A DNA stretch of 5,373 nt from CAXGUU01 sp964012875. GTDB lineage: Bacteria; Pseudomonadota; Gammaproteobacteria; Ga0077536. The notes below the pieces were generated by a model. That model was not told where the DNA came from, ran no database searches, and was given only the letters and a program-made list of their open reading frames with translations. Numbering within the stretch: position 1 is the first letter of the stretch; every line of letters starts with the position of its first letter. The DNA lies in the NCBI GenBank assembly GCA_964012875.1, contig CAXGUU010000231.1, forward strand, positions 1-5,373. The letters run 5' to 3'. Of the stretch, positions 1-5,373 are shown piece by piece. The position numbers were made by a program, and so were the translations under genes.

Positions 1-664
1 GGGGTACAAAAGCCGTACCGTCCACGAAATCCCCTAGCGGAAATTTCAACTCGTGCAGCTTATGCAATGCGACTTCGAGCACTCGGCCAACGATTTGAAC
101 GCCCCCGGCGAGGCTGCTGGTCGGCGTCAGAATAACCGTAAGCTGCCCCGCAGAAATACCGCAGCGTTCGATGACTTTCTCCGCCACCTCGGTCGGCGGC
201 AGCCGGTCAATTTCAAGTACGATTGCCGTCTTGCCAGCGGGGGTGCGATAGCCCAGCTCTTCAAACAGCGGTTCACGACTCCCCATGGCCCGGGCCGGGC
301 CCGAGCCGAGCGCAAAAAACGCCGATTTACCTTCACCATGGTTGAGGCTCCATCCGGCGTATTGAGACCCCAGACAGGCGACAACCGGGTGATTGGCGCT
401 GACATCGACCTGCCAGCGCCACTGCGGAAAGGGTGACGTCGCGCTGATTCCGACGCGGCCAAGCCCACCCATGCAAATTTCAGTAATGATCCGTCCTGCT
501 TCCAAACCACCGGGAACATCAATACCCGCGTCTATGTATTCAACGCCATTATCGAGTTTACCAACGGCGACGCGATATTCGTCCGCCCGTTCGCGCAGGC
601 GGGCAACCAGGGGATGCACCGCGACGTTCACATTACACGCCGCTTCGAGATTCAGTTCCGACAT
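1..664 (-). CDS. mch: Methenyl-H4MPT cyclohydrolase, N-terminal 221 residues (3' end outside window)
   Basis: Mch interconverts 5,10-methenyl-H4MPT and formyl-H4MPT in the cytoplasm, the step just before the Fhc complex. Direct translation from the ATG at 664 stays open to the left edge, giving 221 of the roughly 320 residues usual for the family. Recognisable Mch motifs are DAGIDVPGGLEAGR (about 45-58), EICMGGLG (62-69), CLGSQYAGWSL (97-107), NHGEGKSAFFALGSGPARA (108-126) and TPTSSLAGGVQIVGRVLE (180-197). R194 and E197 have the R-x-x-E spacing of the catalytic Arg/Glu pair known from archaeal Mch; that assignment is from memory of the family. The start is well supported: it gives the short N-terminus typical of bacterial Mch and has a purine-rich GGGGGAG 7 nt upstream. 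The first 32 nt overlap the end of the ATP-grasp gene, so it is probably the third gene of the left operon and translationally coupled. The longer ORFs in other frames here are shadows. Confidence 0.96.
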   Translation of the reverse strand, partial: MSELNLEAACNVNVAVHPLVARLRERADEYRVAVGKLDNGVEYIDAGIDVPGGLEAGRIITEICMGGLGRVGISATSPFPQWRWQVDVSANHPVVACLGSQYAGWSLNHGEGKSAFFALGSGPARAMGSREPLFEELGYRTPAGKTAIVLEIDRLPPTEVAEKVIERCGISAGQLTVILTPTSSLAGGVQIVGRVLEVALHKLHELKFPLGDFVDGTAFVP

Positions 665-1844
665 GAGTCCGCTCCCCCACGGTGCGAATTACAATATTTG
701 CGGGCTCTGACGGCCCGCTGTTTGGATACATTGTGTGAGCGAGCAGACTTGCGTGCCGGGCCAGTTTTTCCAGCACGTCAGACTCGCTGGTGCCAGCGGC
801 ACACAGCGTACATAGCGGCTGTCCTGCCGCAATCGCACTCCCGCTCACCGGGATGTCCCGCGCACCAGAAGGCCAGTTCACATTGTCGCCGACCGTGCAT
901 GCCGCATCGGCGAAAACGACAATCTGACCGGCGCACTGTCGCTGCGGCTCGCTACTATACAACCTCGATCGAGCGGAACACACTGCGACATGCTGTTCGA
1001 GTAACGCAAAAGCATCGTCCCGCAATTCAAGGCTGGACGTTGGTCGCAGATTGATGTCGATCAGCCACAGCTGATCAGCGCTGTCCTGGATGAAATCGAG
1101 GCCGAACAACCCGAGGGGGCCGAGATGCTGCGCCACCGCCTCACCCGCCCGTTGCAACGCGTTGCGTATGCGCTGAGATGGATTCAACCAGGTTACCGCG
1201 CCGACGTGGCCGTATCGGGAACCGCGCTGCAGATGCTTGAAAAACCCGGCGGTTTGCACATCTTTCGGACCTGCAAGATACAGCGCCGAAACACTGACCC
1301 CGGCGAGCAGCTTCTGGAAATAGCGCCCGCTCCCGGCAAATCCCCGCTCGTTGGCGTGACGCAAATGAAATCCCCCGGTTGCACCCGCTCGCTTGCTCAA
1401 CCAACCGCGGCGATCGACCGGGCAGCAGCCGACGGTTTCTGGGGTCGGAATCGAATACTCCCGCCGAAGGACCTCGAGTATCCGGGGCATGTCAATAAGC
1501 CGTTTGAGCGTCGCTGACGGCGTACCGAGCACTTGCAATCGCTGTTCCAGCAACGCAAGCGTCTCGGGTTCCGCTTCAAAACCGGCGCCGTACACGAGCG
1601 GCATCGGCCCGTGCTCGGCCGTCAGTGCGTCGGCGGCATCAACCAGCGCCGCTCCGAAGCGCATACGTGAATTCCATGGCAGCTTGAGCCAGCCGCTGGC
1701 GCGTGCCTGCAAGTCTGCATCTGCGAAGAAATCAATCGCGTACGGCCTGAATCGGCTCGACGCAAACGTGGTCAAGGCACGTGCGGAACGGCCAATAATC
1801 ATGAGTGGCAATGCCGCCTCACTGCTCTGGAGACCCGAACTCAC
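633..1844 (-). CDS. ATP-grasp protein of the H4MPT gene cluster (Orf17/MfnD-like carboligase, exact substrate unknown)
   Basis: This 403-residue protein has an ATP-grasp fold, the fold of ATP-dependent ligases that activate a carboxylate and join it to an amine. An N-terminal Rossmann-like segment (LMIIGRSARAL, 14-24) is followed by the ATP-binding stretch SKRAGATGGFHLR (150-162), QKLLAGVSVSALYLAG (177-192), and the metal/ATP site GLFGLDF (245-251) with WLIDINLRPTSSLEL (260-274). The C-terminal part (DIPVSGSAIAAGQPLCTL, 330-347) resembles the tail of archaeal COG2232-type carboligases. ATP-grasp genes called orf17 occur in methylotroph H4MPT clusters, and archaeal MfnD of this kind is a tyramine-glutamate ligase. 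A role adding glutamate to methylofuran or an H4MPT precursor is therefore plausible but inferred. The GTG at 1844 is 16 nt after the beta-RFAP synthase stop and has a poor ribosome site. A TTG at 1811, preceded by GAGG at 5 nt, or the ATG at 1802 would suit the family N-terminus better. The 3' end overlaps mch by 32 nt. Confidence 0.85.
   Translation of the reverse strand: MSSGLQSSEAALPLMIIGRSARALTTFASSRFRPYAIDFFADADLQARASGWLKLPWNSRMRFGAALVDAADALTAEHGPMPLVYGAGFEAEPETLALLEQRLQVLGTPSATLKRLIDMPRILEVLRREYSIPTPETVGCCPVDRRGWLSKRAGATGGFHLRHANERGFAGSGRYFQKLLAGVSVSALYLAGPKDVQTAGFFKHLQRGSRYGHVGAVTWLNPSQRIRNALQRAGEAVAQHLGPLGLFGLDFIQDSADQLWLIDINLRPTSSLELRDDAFALLEQHVAVCSARSRLYSSEPQRQCAGQIVVFADAACTVGDNVNWPSGARDIPVSGSAIAAGQPLCTLCAAGTSESDVLEKLARHASLLAHTMYPNSGPSEPANIVIRTVGERTHVGTESRSGV
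672..678 (-). promoter_or_regulatory. Ribosome binding site of mch
   Basis: On the minus strand GGGGGAG lies 7 nt before the ATG at 664. It sits inside the coding sequence of the upstream ATP-grasp gene, so mch can be translated from within its neighbour's 3' end. It supports the choice of ATG 664 as the mch start. Confidence 0.6.
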
Positions 1845-1860
1845 CCGCTACGGGCTCTTG

Positions 1861-2865
1861 TCAGCTTTTGAGCGCAACGGGCTCCGCCGCGGCCTGAAAC
1901 ACGATCTGAGCAGGCTCGTTGTTGGGTGAAATCGCCACAATCTCCAGACCACTTTCGCTGGCGAAACGACGCTGAAGCGTCGTCAGCAAATCCACCGCGG
2001 TTTTCTCATCTGGAACAAAGACGAAACCGGTAGGGCCCCAACTGCTTTGGCCTGCGCCCCGGTACCCGAGCGCTTGCTGGCAGTAATCGATCACACGGCC
2101 GACGCCCATACTGGTAAACCGTCCGTCCTGAACGGCAGAAAAATGATCGCTTATCAGCGCCTGAATCGTGCCCAATGCTCCGCAAAACAGTTCAAAATCG
2201 CCTTCCGCAACTGCCGGCAACAGCCTCATCAGCGTCTGGTGGCAGAGTTCGGCGGCCTGATTGCGTGTAAACGTAGGCAACTGACCAAACGCCTCTTTTT
2301 CGACCTCACCGCTGATCCCTTCACAGTTCCGATCGAACACCAGAATCGCCCGCCACTGTTCGGGCATACAGTGATGTGACAACAGGGGCGGCACAGTCGT
2401 AGCGCTGCCGTGCCCGCCATCGACGACCAGTCCCCCTTTGTCAAACACCGCCAACCCGATGCCGGAACGCCTGCCGCGGCCCAGTAGTCGCGCGATCTCC
2501 CGCGTATCCACCTCAACCCGCCAATAGCGGGCCAAGGCATGGCCGAGAGCCAGCGCCAGCTGGGTTCCGGATCCGAGCCCCGCGTGCTGTGGAATCGTGC
2601 GTTCCAGCGTAACGGCGAGTGTGGATTCCTGCTCGAAATGGCTGGCCAGCCGGTGAATGATTTCAGCGGCGCGATCGACGTGGGGTCCGGCCACGTGCAG
2701 CGCGCCGGCCCGCTCAACGCGCACGGTTGTGACAATGTCCCTGAGCGCCAGACCGAGGCTACCGAAACGCCGCCCAAGGGTCGCGTCAGGATCAAGGAAG
2801 CCGAGATGAAGGCGCGCACTAGCGTGCACGACCACACTCCGATCAGAACAAGTTTGCCCTTCCAC
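1861..2865 (-). CDS. mptG: Beta-ribofuranosylaminobenzene 5'-phosphate (beta-RFAP) synthase
   Basis: The enzyme condenses a para-substituted benzoate with PRPP, releasing CO2 and pyrophosphate. This forms the aryl-ribose core of (dephospho)tetrahydromethanopterin and commits the precursor to H4MPT synthesis. It was called orf4 in Methylobacterium. The protein belongs to the GHMP-kinase-like superfamily. From the GTG at 2865 it has 334 residues, close to the family size. Visible motifs are HASARLHLGFLDP (14-26), GRRFGSLGLAL (31-41), IPQHAGLGSGTQLALALGHAL (91-111, the glycine-rich GHMP loop), GRRSGIGLAVFDKGGLVVDGG (131-151) and GQSSWGPTGFVF (272-283). The same frame is open up to an ATG at 3033, but the extra 56 residues are low-complexity, unlike the family, and lie upstream of a good promoter. 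GTG 2865 is thus preferred, with a G-run (2877-2882) about 11 nt before it; the GTG at 2832 is a less likely alternative. First gene of the minus-strand operon. Confidence 0.93.
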   Translation of the reverse strand: MEGQTCSDRSVVVHASARLHLGFLDPDATLGRRFGSLGLALRDIVTTVRVERAGALHVAGPHVDRAAEIIHRLASHFEQESTLAVTLERTIPQHAGLGSGTQLALALGHALARYWRVEVDTREIARLLGRGRRSGIGLAVFDKGGLVVDGGHGSATTVPPLLSHHCMPEQWRAILVFDRNCEGISGEVEKEAFGQLPTFTRNQAAELCHQTLMRLLPAVAEGDFELFCGALGTIQALISDHFSAVQDGRFTSMGVGRVIDYCQQALGYRGAGQSSWGPTGFVFVPDEKTAVDLLTTLQRRFASESGLEIVAISPNNEPAQIVFQAAAEPVALKS

Positions 2866-2895
2866 AACCGACTCTACCCCCCATAAACGACGGCC

Positions 2896-2924
2896 ATTAT
2901 ATGGAAGTCTGCTGCACCTGCCGC
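2896..2924 (-). promoter_or_regulatory. Sigma70-type promoter candidate for the mptG-ATP-grasp-mch operon
   Basis: On the minus strand a perfect TATAAT lies at 2901-2896. Seventeen nt upstream of it is GCGGCA (2924-2919), a poor to moderate -35 matching TTGACA at three positions. Transcription would begin near 2889, about 24 nt before the GTG at 2865. This fits that start and argues against the far-upstream ATG at 3033. Confidence 0.5.
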
Positions 2925-2978
2925 GGCGGACAGCCCCGTACTGGTTCTTCAGTCGCCAGCTAGAGCCGCTACAGTGAG

Positions 2979-2987
2979 TGTGATAAT
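2979..2987 (+). promoter_or_regulatory. Extended -10 promoter candidate for fhcBA
   Basis: TGTGATAAT at 2979-2987 matches an extended -10 (TGn followed by GATAAT, five of six to TATAAT). No convincing -35 is seen 16-18 nt upstream. A start near 2994 would leave a leader of about 100 nt before fhcB. A second AT-rich box, TATTAT at 3043-3048, is an alternative and also lacks a -35. Confidence 0.3.
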
Positions 2988-3066
2988 GTCTGGTGTCGAT
3001 CTTCCATGGCGGCTGCGAGCATGGTGGAGGCAACCAAACCCATATTATCTGTTGCCCGTCAACGGA

Positions 3067-3082
3067 TTACCGCCGTAGGTAA
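3067..3082 (+). other. Short inverted repeat in the fhcB leader
   Basis: TTACC (3067-3071) and GGTAA (3078-3082) are perfect inverted arms around the 6-nt loop GCCGTA. The right arm contains AGGT (3077-3080 including the loop base), the only Shine-Dalgarno-like bases near the fhcB GTG. A hairpin could therefore affect translation. With a 5-bp stem it may also be chance. Confidence 0.25.
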
Positions 3083-3094
3083 CGCCACTGCATC

Positions 3095-4348
3095 GTGTCT
3101 GCCGCCAGTTCCAACCAATCAGCTGTTACACGGGCGACCTGCCCGTATTGCGCGCTGCTGTGCGACGACCTCTCCGTGCAACCGCAGGACGGTTGCTTTC
3201 AGATAGTACGCAAGGGCTGCCAGCGCGCTAAAACCGACTTTGCCCGGTCGCCGATTGCCACCAAACCCATGGTCAAAGGGAAACGGGCGTCGGTCTCAGG
3301 GGTCTGCGTACGCGGTGCGGAAATCCTGGCCAGTGCCGGACGGCCCCTGCTGGCCGGGCTTGGTACAGACGTCGACGGCATGCGCGCCGCTATCGAACTT
3401 GCTGAATCCGTCAACGGCATCATTGACCACATGCACGGAGATGCCCTGGCTGCAGTGTCAACGGTGATGCAATCACGGGGTTGGTATGCGACCACATTGT
3501 CCGAAGTTCGCAATCGCGCCGACCTCGTCATTATCGTGGACCTGGATCTCGCTGATCGATATGAGAACTTCGCGCGTCAATGCCTGAAACCGCGCGCCCG
3601 CGCAGGGCGAAAAGCCGCGCGTGAGCGCCGCGTGGGCTATATTGGACGCCCGAAACGTACCTCAAAGACAGCAGAATCCCGCTTGCAGCTTAAATGTCAG
3701 GCGGACAACGTCCACCAGACGCTTCGCACGCTCCTGGGCGAGCTGAAGTATCCAAAACAACGGAGGACACGGGCGACCAAGCCGCTCGAGGTGCTGGTTG
3801 ATGCCATGAACGCGGCCGATTACACCGTCTTCGTATTCTCAGCCGGTGCGCTGGAAGCTCCGCAGGTGCCGTGCATCGCGACCGTCTGCGAAATCGTTGA
3901 TCAGCTAAATACCGAAAATCGGGCGGCCATTCTGAGCCTGGGCGGCGATGATGGTGGTCAAACGGCTGCTGCAGTCAGTGCATGGCTGACCGGTTATCCG
4001 TTGCGCGTGTCATTCGGGCAACGCATCGAATACGGCCCGAAGCACAATCAAACACAACATTTGATCGAGCAGGATGCCATCGATGCCTTGCTCTGGATCG
4101 ATGCTTTTGGCCGCAACCCGACGCCGCCGGCATTCCCGCCTGAAAAGACAATCGTGGTGGCGGCTACTGAACCGCAGGAAGTCGAGCGCTACGCTGCGTT
4201 TATACCGGTGGGAACACCAGGCGTGGATCATTTTGCCCGCCTGGTTCGGACTGACAGCGTCGCCACGCTGGCGCTGCCGCAACTGCGCCGCAACCGCTTG
4301 GCGAATGTTGCGGACATACTACGGGCAATGAAAGAGGCACTATCGTGA
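3095..4348 (+). CDS. fhcB: Formyltransferase/hydrolase complex subunit B (formylmethanofuran dehydrogenase subunit B homologue)
   Basis: FhcB is a subunit of the cytoplasmic Fhc complex, which transfers the formyl group from formyl-H4MPT to methylofuran and hydrolyses it to formate. It descends from the molybdopterin-binding redox subunit FwdB/FmdB of methanogens, but in Fhc it is thought to be structural. The 417-residue protein starts with CPYCALLCDDL (16-26), with RKGCQRAKTDF at 39-49. It continues with PLLAGLGTDVDG (84-95), NGIIDHMHGDAL (107-118), GWYATTLSEVRNRADLV (129-145), LGGDDGGQTAAAVSAWLTGYPL (split at 282-303) and IPVGTPGVDHFARLVRTD (370-387). The segment around 107-118 replaces the DNTASVCHG-type stretch that carries the catalytic Cys/Sec in FwdB, so redox activity is not expected. 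A very basic stretch spans 165-191. GTG 3095 is the first usable start after an in-frame TAA at 3080-3082; its ribosome site is weak. It overlaps fhcA by 4 nt. Confidence 0.93.
   Translation: MSAASSNQSAVTRATCPYCALLCDDLSVQPQDGCFQIVRKGCQRAKTDFARSPIATKPMVKGKRASVSGVCVRGAEILASAGRPLLAGLGTDVDGMRAAIELAESVNGIIDHMHGDALAAVSTVMQSRGWYATTLSEVRNRADLVIIVDLDLADRYENFARQCLKPRARAGRKAARERRVGYIGRPKRTSKTAESRLQLKCQADNVHQTLRTLLGELKYPKQRRTRATKPLEVLVDAMNAADYTVFVFSAGALEAPQVPCIATVCEIVDQLNTENRAAILSLGGDDGGQTAAAVSAWLTGYPLRVSFGQRIEYGPKHNQTQHLIEQDAIDALLWIDAFGRNPTPPAFPPEKTIVVAATEPQEVERYAAFIPVGTPGVDHFARLVRTDSVATLALPQLRRNRLANVADILRAMKEALS
4331..4337 (+). promoter_or_regulatory. Ribosome binding site of fhcA
   Basis: AAAGAGG ends 7 nt before the GTG at 4345, inside the last codons of fhcB. 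It decides the fhcA start, together with the GTGA overlap with the fhcB stop. Confidence 0.7.
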
Positions 4349-5373
4349 GCGGGCTCCTGCGACTGAAAGGCGGCCGCATTTTCGATCCGGCCAACGGTAT
4401 TGACGGCGAAGTACGCGATTTGTACATCCGCGATGGCAAGATCGCGCGCAAGCCCGGCAACCCACGAGCCGCAACCGAAACCATCGACATCAGCGGCCGT
4501 GTGGTCATGGCCGGTGCCATTGACCTACACACTCATATTGGCGGAGGCAAGGTCAACATCGCGCGCATGATGCTGCCCGAAGACCATGCCGGTGACCTCG
4601 TCGGTCCCCCTCGTTACCCCCATGCCGGTTGCGGGCATGCCGCGCCGTCGACGCGAATTGCCGGTTACCGCTACGCCGAGATGGGTTATGTCGCATGTTT
4701 TGAACCTGCCATGCTGCCGACCAATGCGCGCCAGACCCACCTTGAAATGGCCGATACACCAATGGTTGATAAGGGCGCCTACGCGCTGCTAGGTAACGAT
4801 GATTTTCTGCTTCGGGCACTTGCCCAGAAGAAAGACCCCGCCTATATCCGCGATTACGTAGCCTGGACCCTGCACGCTGCCCAGGCGCTGGCGATCAAGG
4901 TCGTCAACCCGGGTGGGATCAACGCTTTCAAATTCAACCAGCGCAAACTCGATCTCGACGAGAAGAACGAAGTTTATGGTGTCACGCCGCGCCAGATTCT
5001 GCTCGCACTGTCCAACGCCGTGCGTCAGCTCGGGCTTTCGCACCCGCTGCACATACACGGCTGCAACCTCGGCGTTCCCGGCAACATGTCGACGACGCTC
5101 GAGACCATTCGGGCTCTGGAAGGACTGCCGGCGCACCTGACGCACGTGCAGTTTCACAGTTACGGTACGGAGGGCGATTTCAAATTCTCATCAGGCGCCG
5201 CGGAAATCGCAGAAGCAATCAATGCCACCCCGAATATCTCGCTCGACGTCGGTCAGATCATGTTTGGCCGCACCGTGACTGAATCCGGCGACAACATGCG
5301 CCAGTTTGCCGGCGCCCAGCATGCGGATCCCAAGAAATGGGTGGGCATGGATATCGAATGCGATGCCGGCTGC
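4345..5373 (+). CDS. fhcA: Formyltransferase/hydrolase complex subunit A, N-terminal 343 residues (3' end outside window)
   Basis: FhcA is the amidohydrolase-fold subunit, homologous to FwdA/FmdA, that hydrolyses N-formyl-methylofuran to formate. Translation from the GTG at 4345 is open to the right edge, giving 343 of roughly 550 residues. The N-terminus has the usual amidohydrolase layout: LRLKGGRIFDPANGIDGEVR (5-24) and AGAIDLHTHIGGGKVNIARM (56-75), where H62-x-H64 is the metal-binding HxH. KVVNPGGINAFKFN (185-198) follows; K185 is the likely carboxylated metal-bridging lysine by comparison with FwdA. LHIHGCNLGVPGNMSTTLE (235-253) and HVQFHSYGTEGDFKFSSG (267-284) supply further histidines, H236/H238 and H267/H271. 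The metal-binding Asp known near residue 385 of FwdA would lie outside the window, so completeness of the site cannot be judged. The GTG overlaps the fhcB TGA, a sign of translational coupling. fhcD and fhcC are expected downstream. Confidence 0.96.
   Translation, partial: MSGLLRLKGGRIFDPANGIDGEVRDLYIRDGKIARKPGNPRAATETIDISGRVVMAGAIDLHTHIGGGKVNIARMMLPEDHAGDLVGPPRYPHAGCGHAAPSTRIAGYRYAEMGYVACFEPAMLPTNARQTHLEMADTPMVDKGAYALLGNDDFLLRALAQKKDPAYIRDYVAWTLHAAQALAIKVVNPGGINAFKFNQRKLDLDEKNEVYGVTPRQILLALSNAVRQLGLSHPLHIHGCNLGVPGNMSTTLETIRALEGLPAHLTHVQFHSYGTEGDFKFSSGAAEIAEAINATPNISLDVGQIMFGRTVTESGDNMRQFAGAQHADPKKWVGMDIECDAGC

Larger units (their letters stand above)
2866..3094. other. Divergent intergenic control region between mptG and fhcB
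   Basis: This 229-bp region separates two operons that point away from each other. The open frames that cross it show no family similarity that I recognise. It contains promoter-like boxes on both strands, an 8-bp perfect GCCGCGGC palindrome at 2920-2927 that overlaps the -35-like element of the left promoter, and a short hairpin just before fhcB. It is the only place in the window where both operons could be co-regulated. I do not recognise a specific operator. Confidence 0.7.

Noticed and set aside
53..522. Open frames on both strands (53-436 plus, 127-522 minus) that look like genes
   Set aside because: Both lie across mch, whose frame translates into clear cyclohydrolase motifs; the alternatives give arginine- and proline-rich sequence with no family resemblance.
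1845..1860. Terminator between mptG and the ATP-grasp gene
   Set aside because: The 16-nt gap has no inverted repeat followed by a T-run; the genes appear co-transcribed.
2229..2867. Long minus-strand frame of 212 codons overlapping mptG
   Set aside because: It is an out-of-frame shadow of mptG; only the mptG frame carries the GHMP-type glycine-rich loop and other family motifs.
3021..3029. GGAGG at 3025-3029 as a ribosome site
   Set aside because: No start codon follows at a usable distance; fhcB begins about 65 nt further on.
2866..3033. Extension of beta-RFAP synthase upstream to an ATG at 3033
   Set aside because: The added residues have no family similarity, and the extension runs through a perfect TATAAT promoter box; family members start just before the HASARLHLGF motif.
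3006..3206. Small plus-strand ORF of 66 codons before fhcB
   Set aside because: It overlaps the fhcB start by more than 100 nt in another frame, has no ribosome site and no recognisable motif.
4525..5157. Minus-strand and other-frame ORFs across the right end
   Set aside because: The frame beginning at GTG 4345 encodes FhcA with HxH, KVVNPGG and HIHGCNLG motifs through to the edge; the others are shadows.

Overview
The window is a compact piece of a bacterial C1-metabolism locus: the tetrahydromethanopterin (H4MPT)/methylofuran branch that oxidises formaldehyde-level C1 units to formate. It carries five protein genes in two divergent groups, two of them cut by the window edges. I saw no RNA genes, mobile elements, CRISPR arrays or clear terminators. 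The sequence is fairly GC-rich. The gene set (FhcA, FhcB, Mch, beta-RFAP synthase and an H4MPT-cluster ATP-grasp protein) and the style of the proteins point to a methylotroph or C1-detoxifying member of the Proteobacteria, most likely gamma or beta. This placement is an inference; a planctomycete or other H4MPT-bearing bacterium is not excluded.

Left group, minus strand, read right to left: beta-RFAP synthase (GTG at 2865, stop at 1861), then an ATP-grasp ligase-like protein (about 1844 to 633), then mch (ATG at 664, running off the left edge). The genes are 16 nt apart and then overlap by 32 nt, so they look like one operon. The first makes the arylamine-ribose core of the pterin cofactor. 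The second probably attaches an amino acid to a cofactor, with methylofuran or H4MPT side-chain synthesis the best guess. The third uses the finished cofactor.

Right group, plus strand: fhcB (GTG at 3095 to 4348), then fhcA (GTG at 4345, running off the right edge), joined by a 4-nt GTGA overlap. They encode two subunits of the formyltransferase/hydrolase complex. Mch supplies formyl-H4MPT, the complex moves the formyl group to methylofuran, and FhcA hydrolyses it to formate. The FhcD and FhcC genes would be expected just beyond the right edge.

The 229-bp divergent region (2866-3094) holds a perfect TATAAT box facing the left operon, about 30 nt before its inferred GTG. It also has a weaker extended -10 facing fhcB and a small hairpin just before the fhcB start. 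Both edge genes, mch and fhcA, lack one end here, so they were found by direct translation of the open frames that run off the window. The most interesting points are the unassigned ATP-grasp protein, and an FhcB that has lost the catalytic Cys/Sec motif of its redox ancestors yet keeps a cysteine set of iron-sulfur type.
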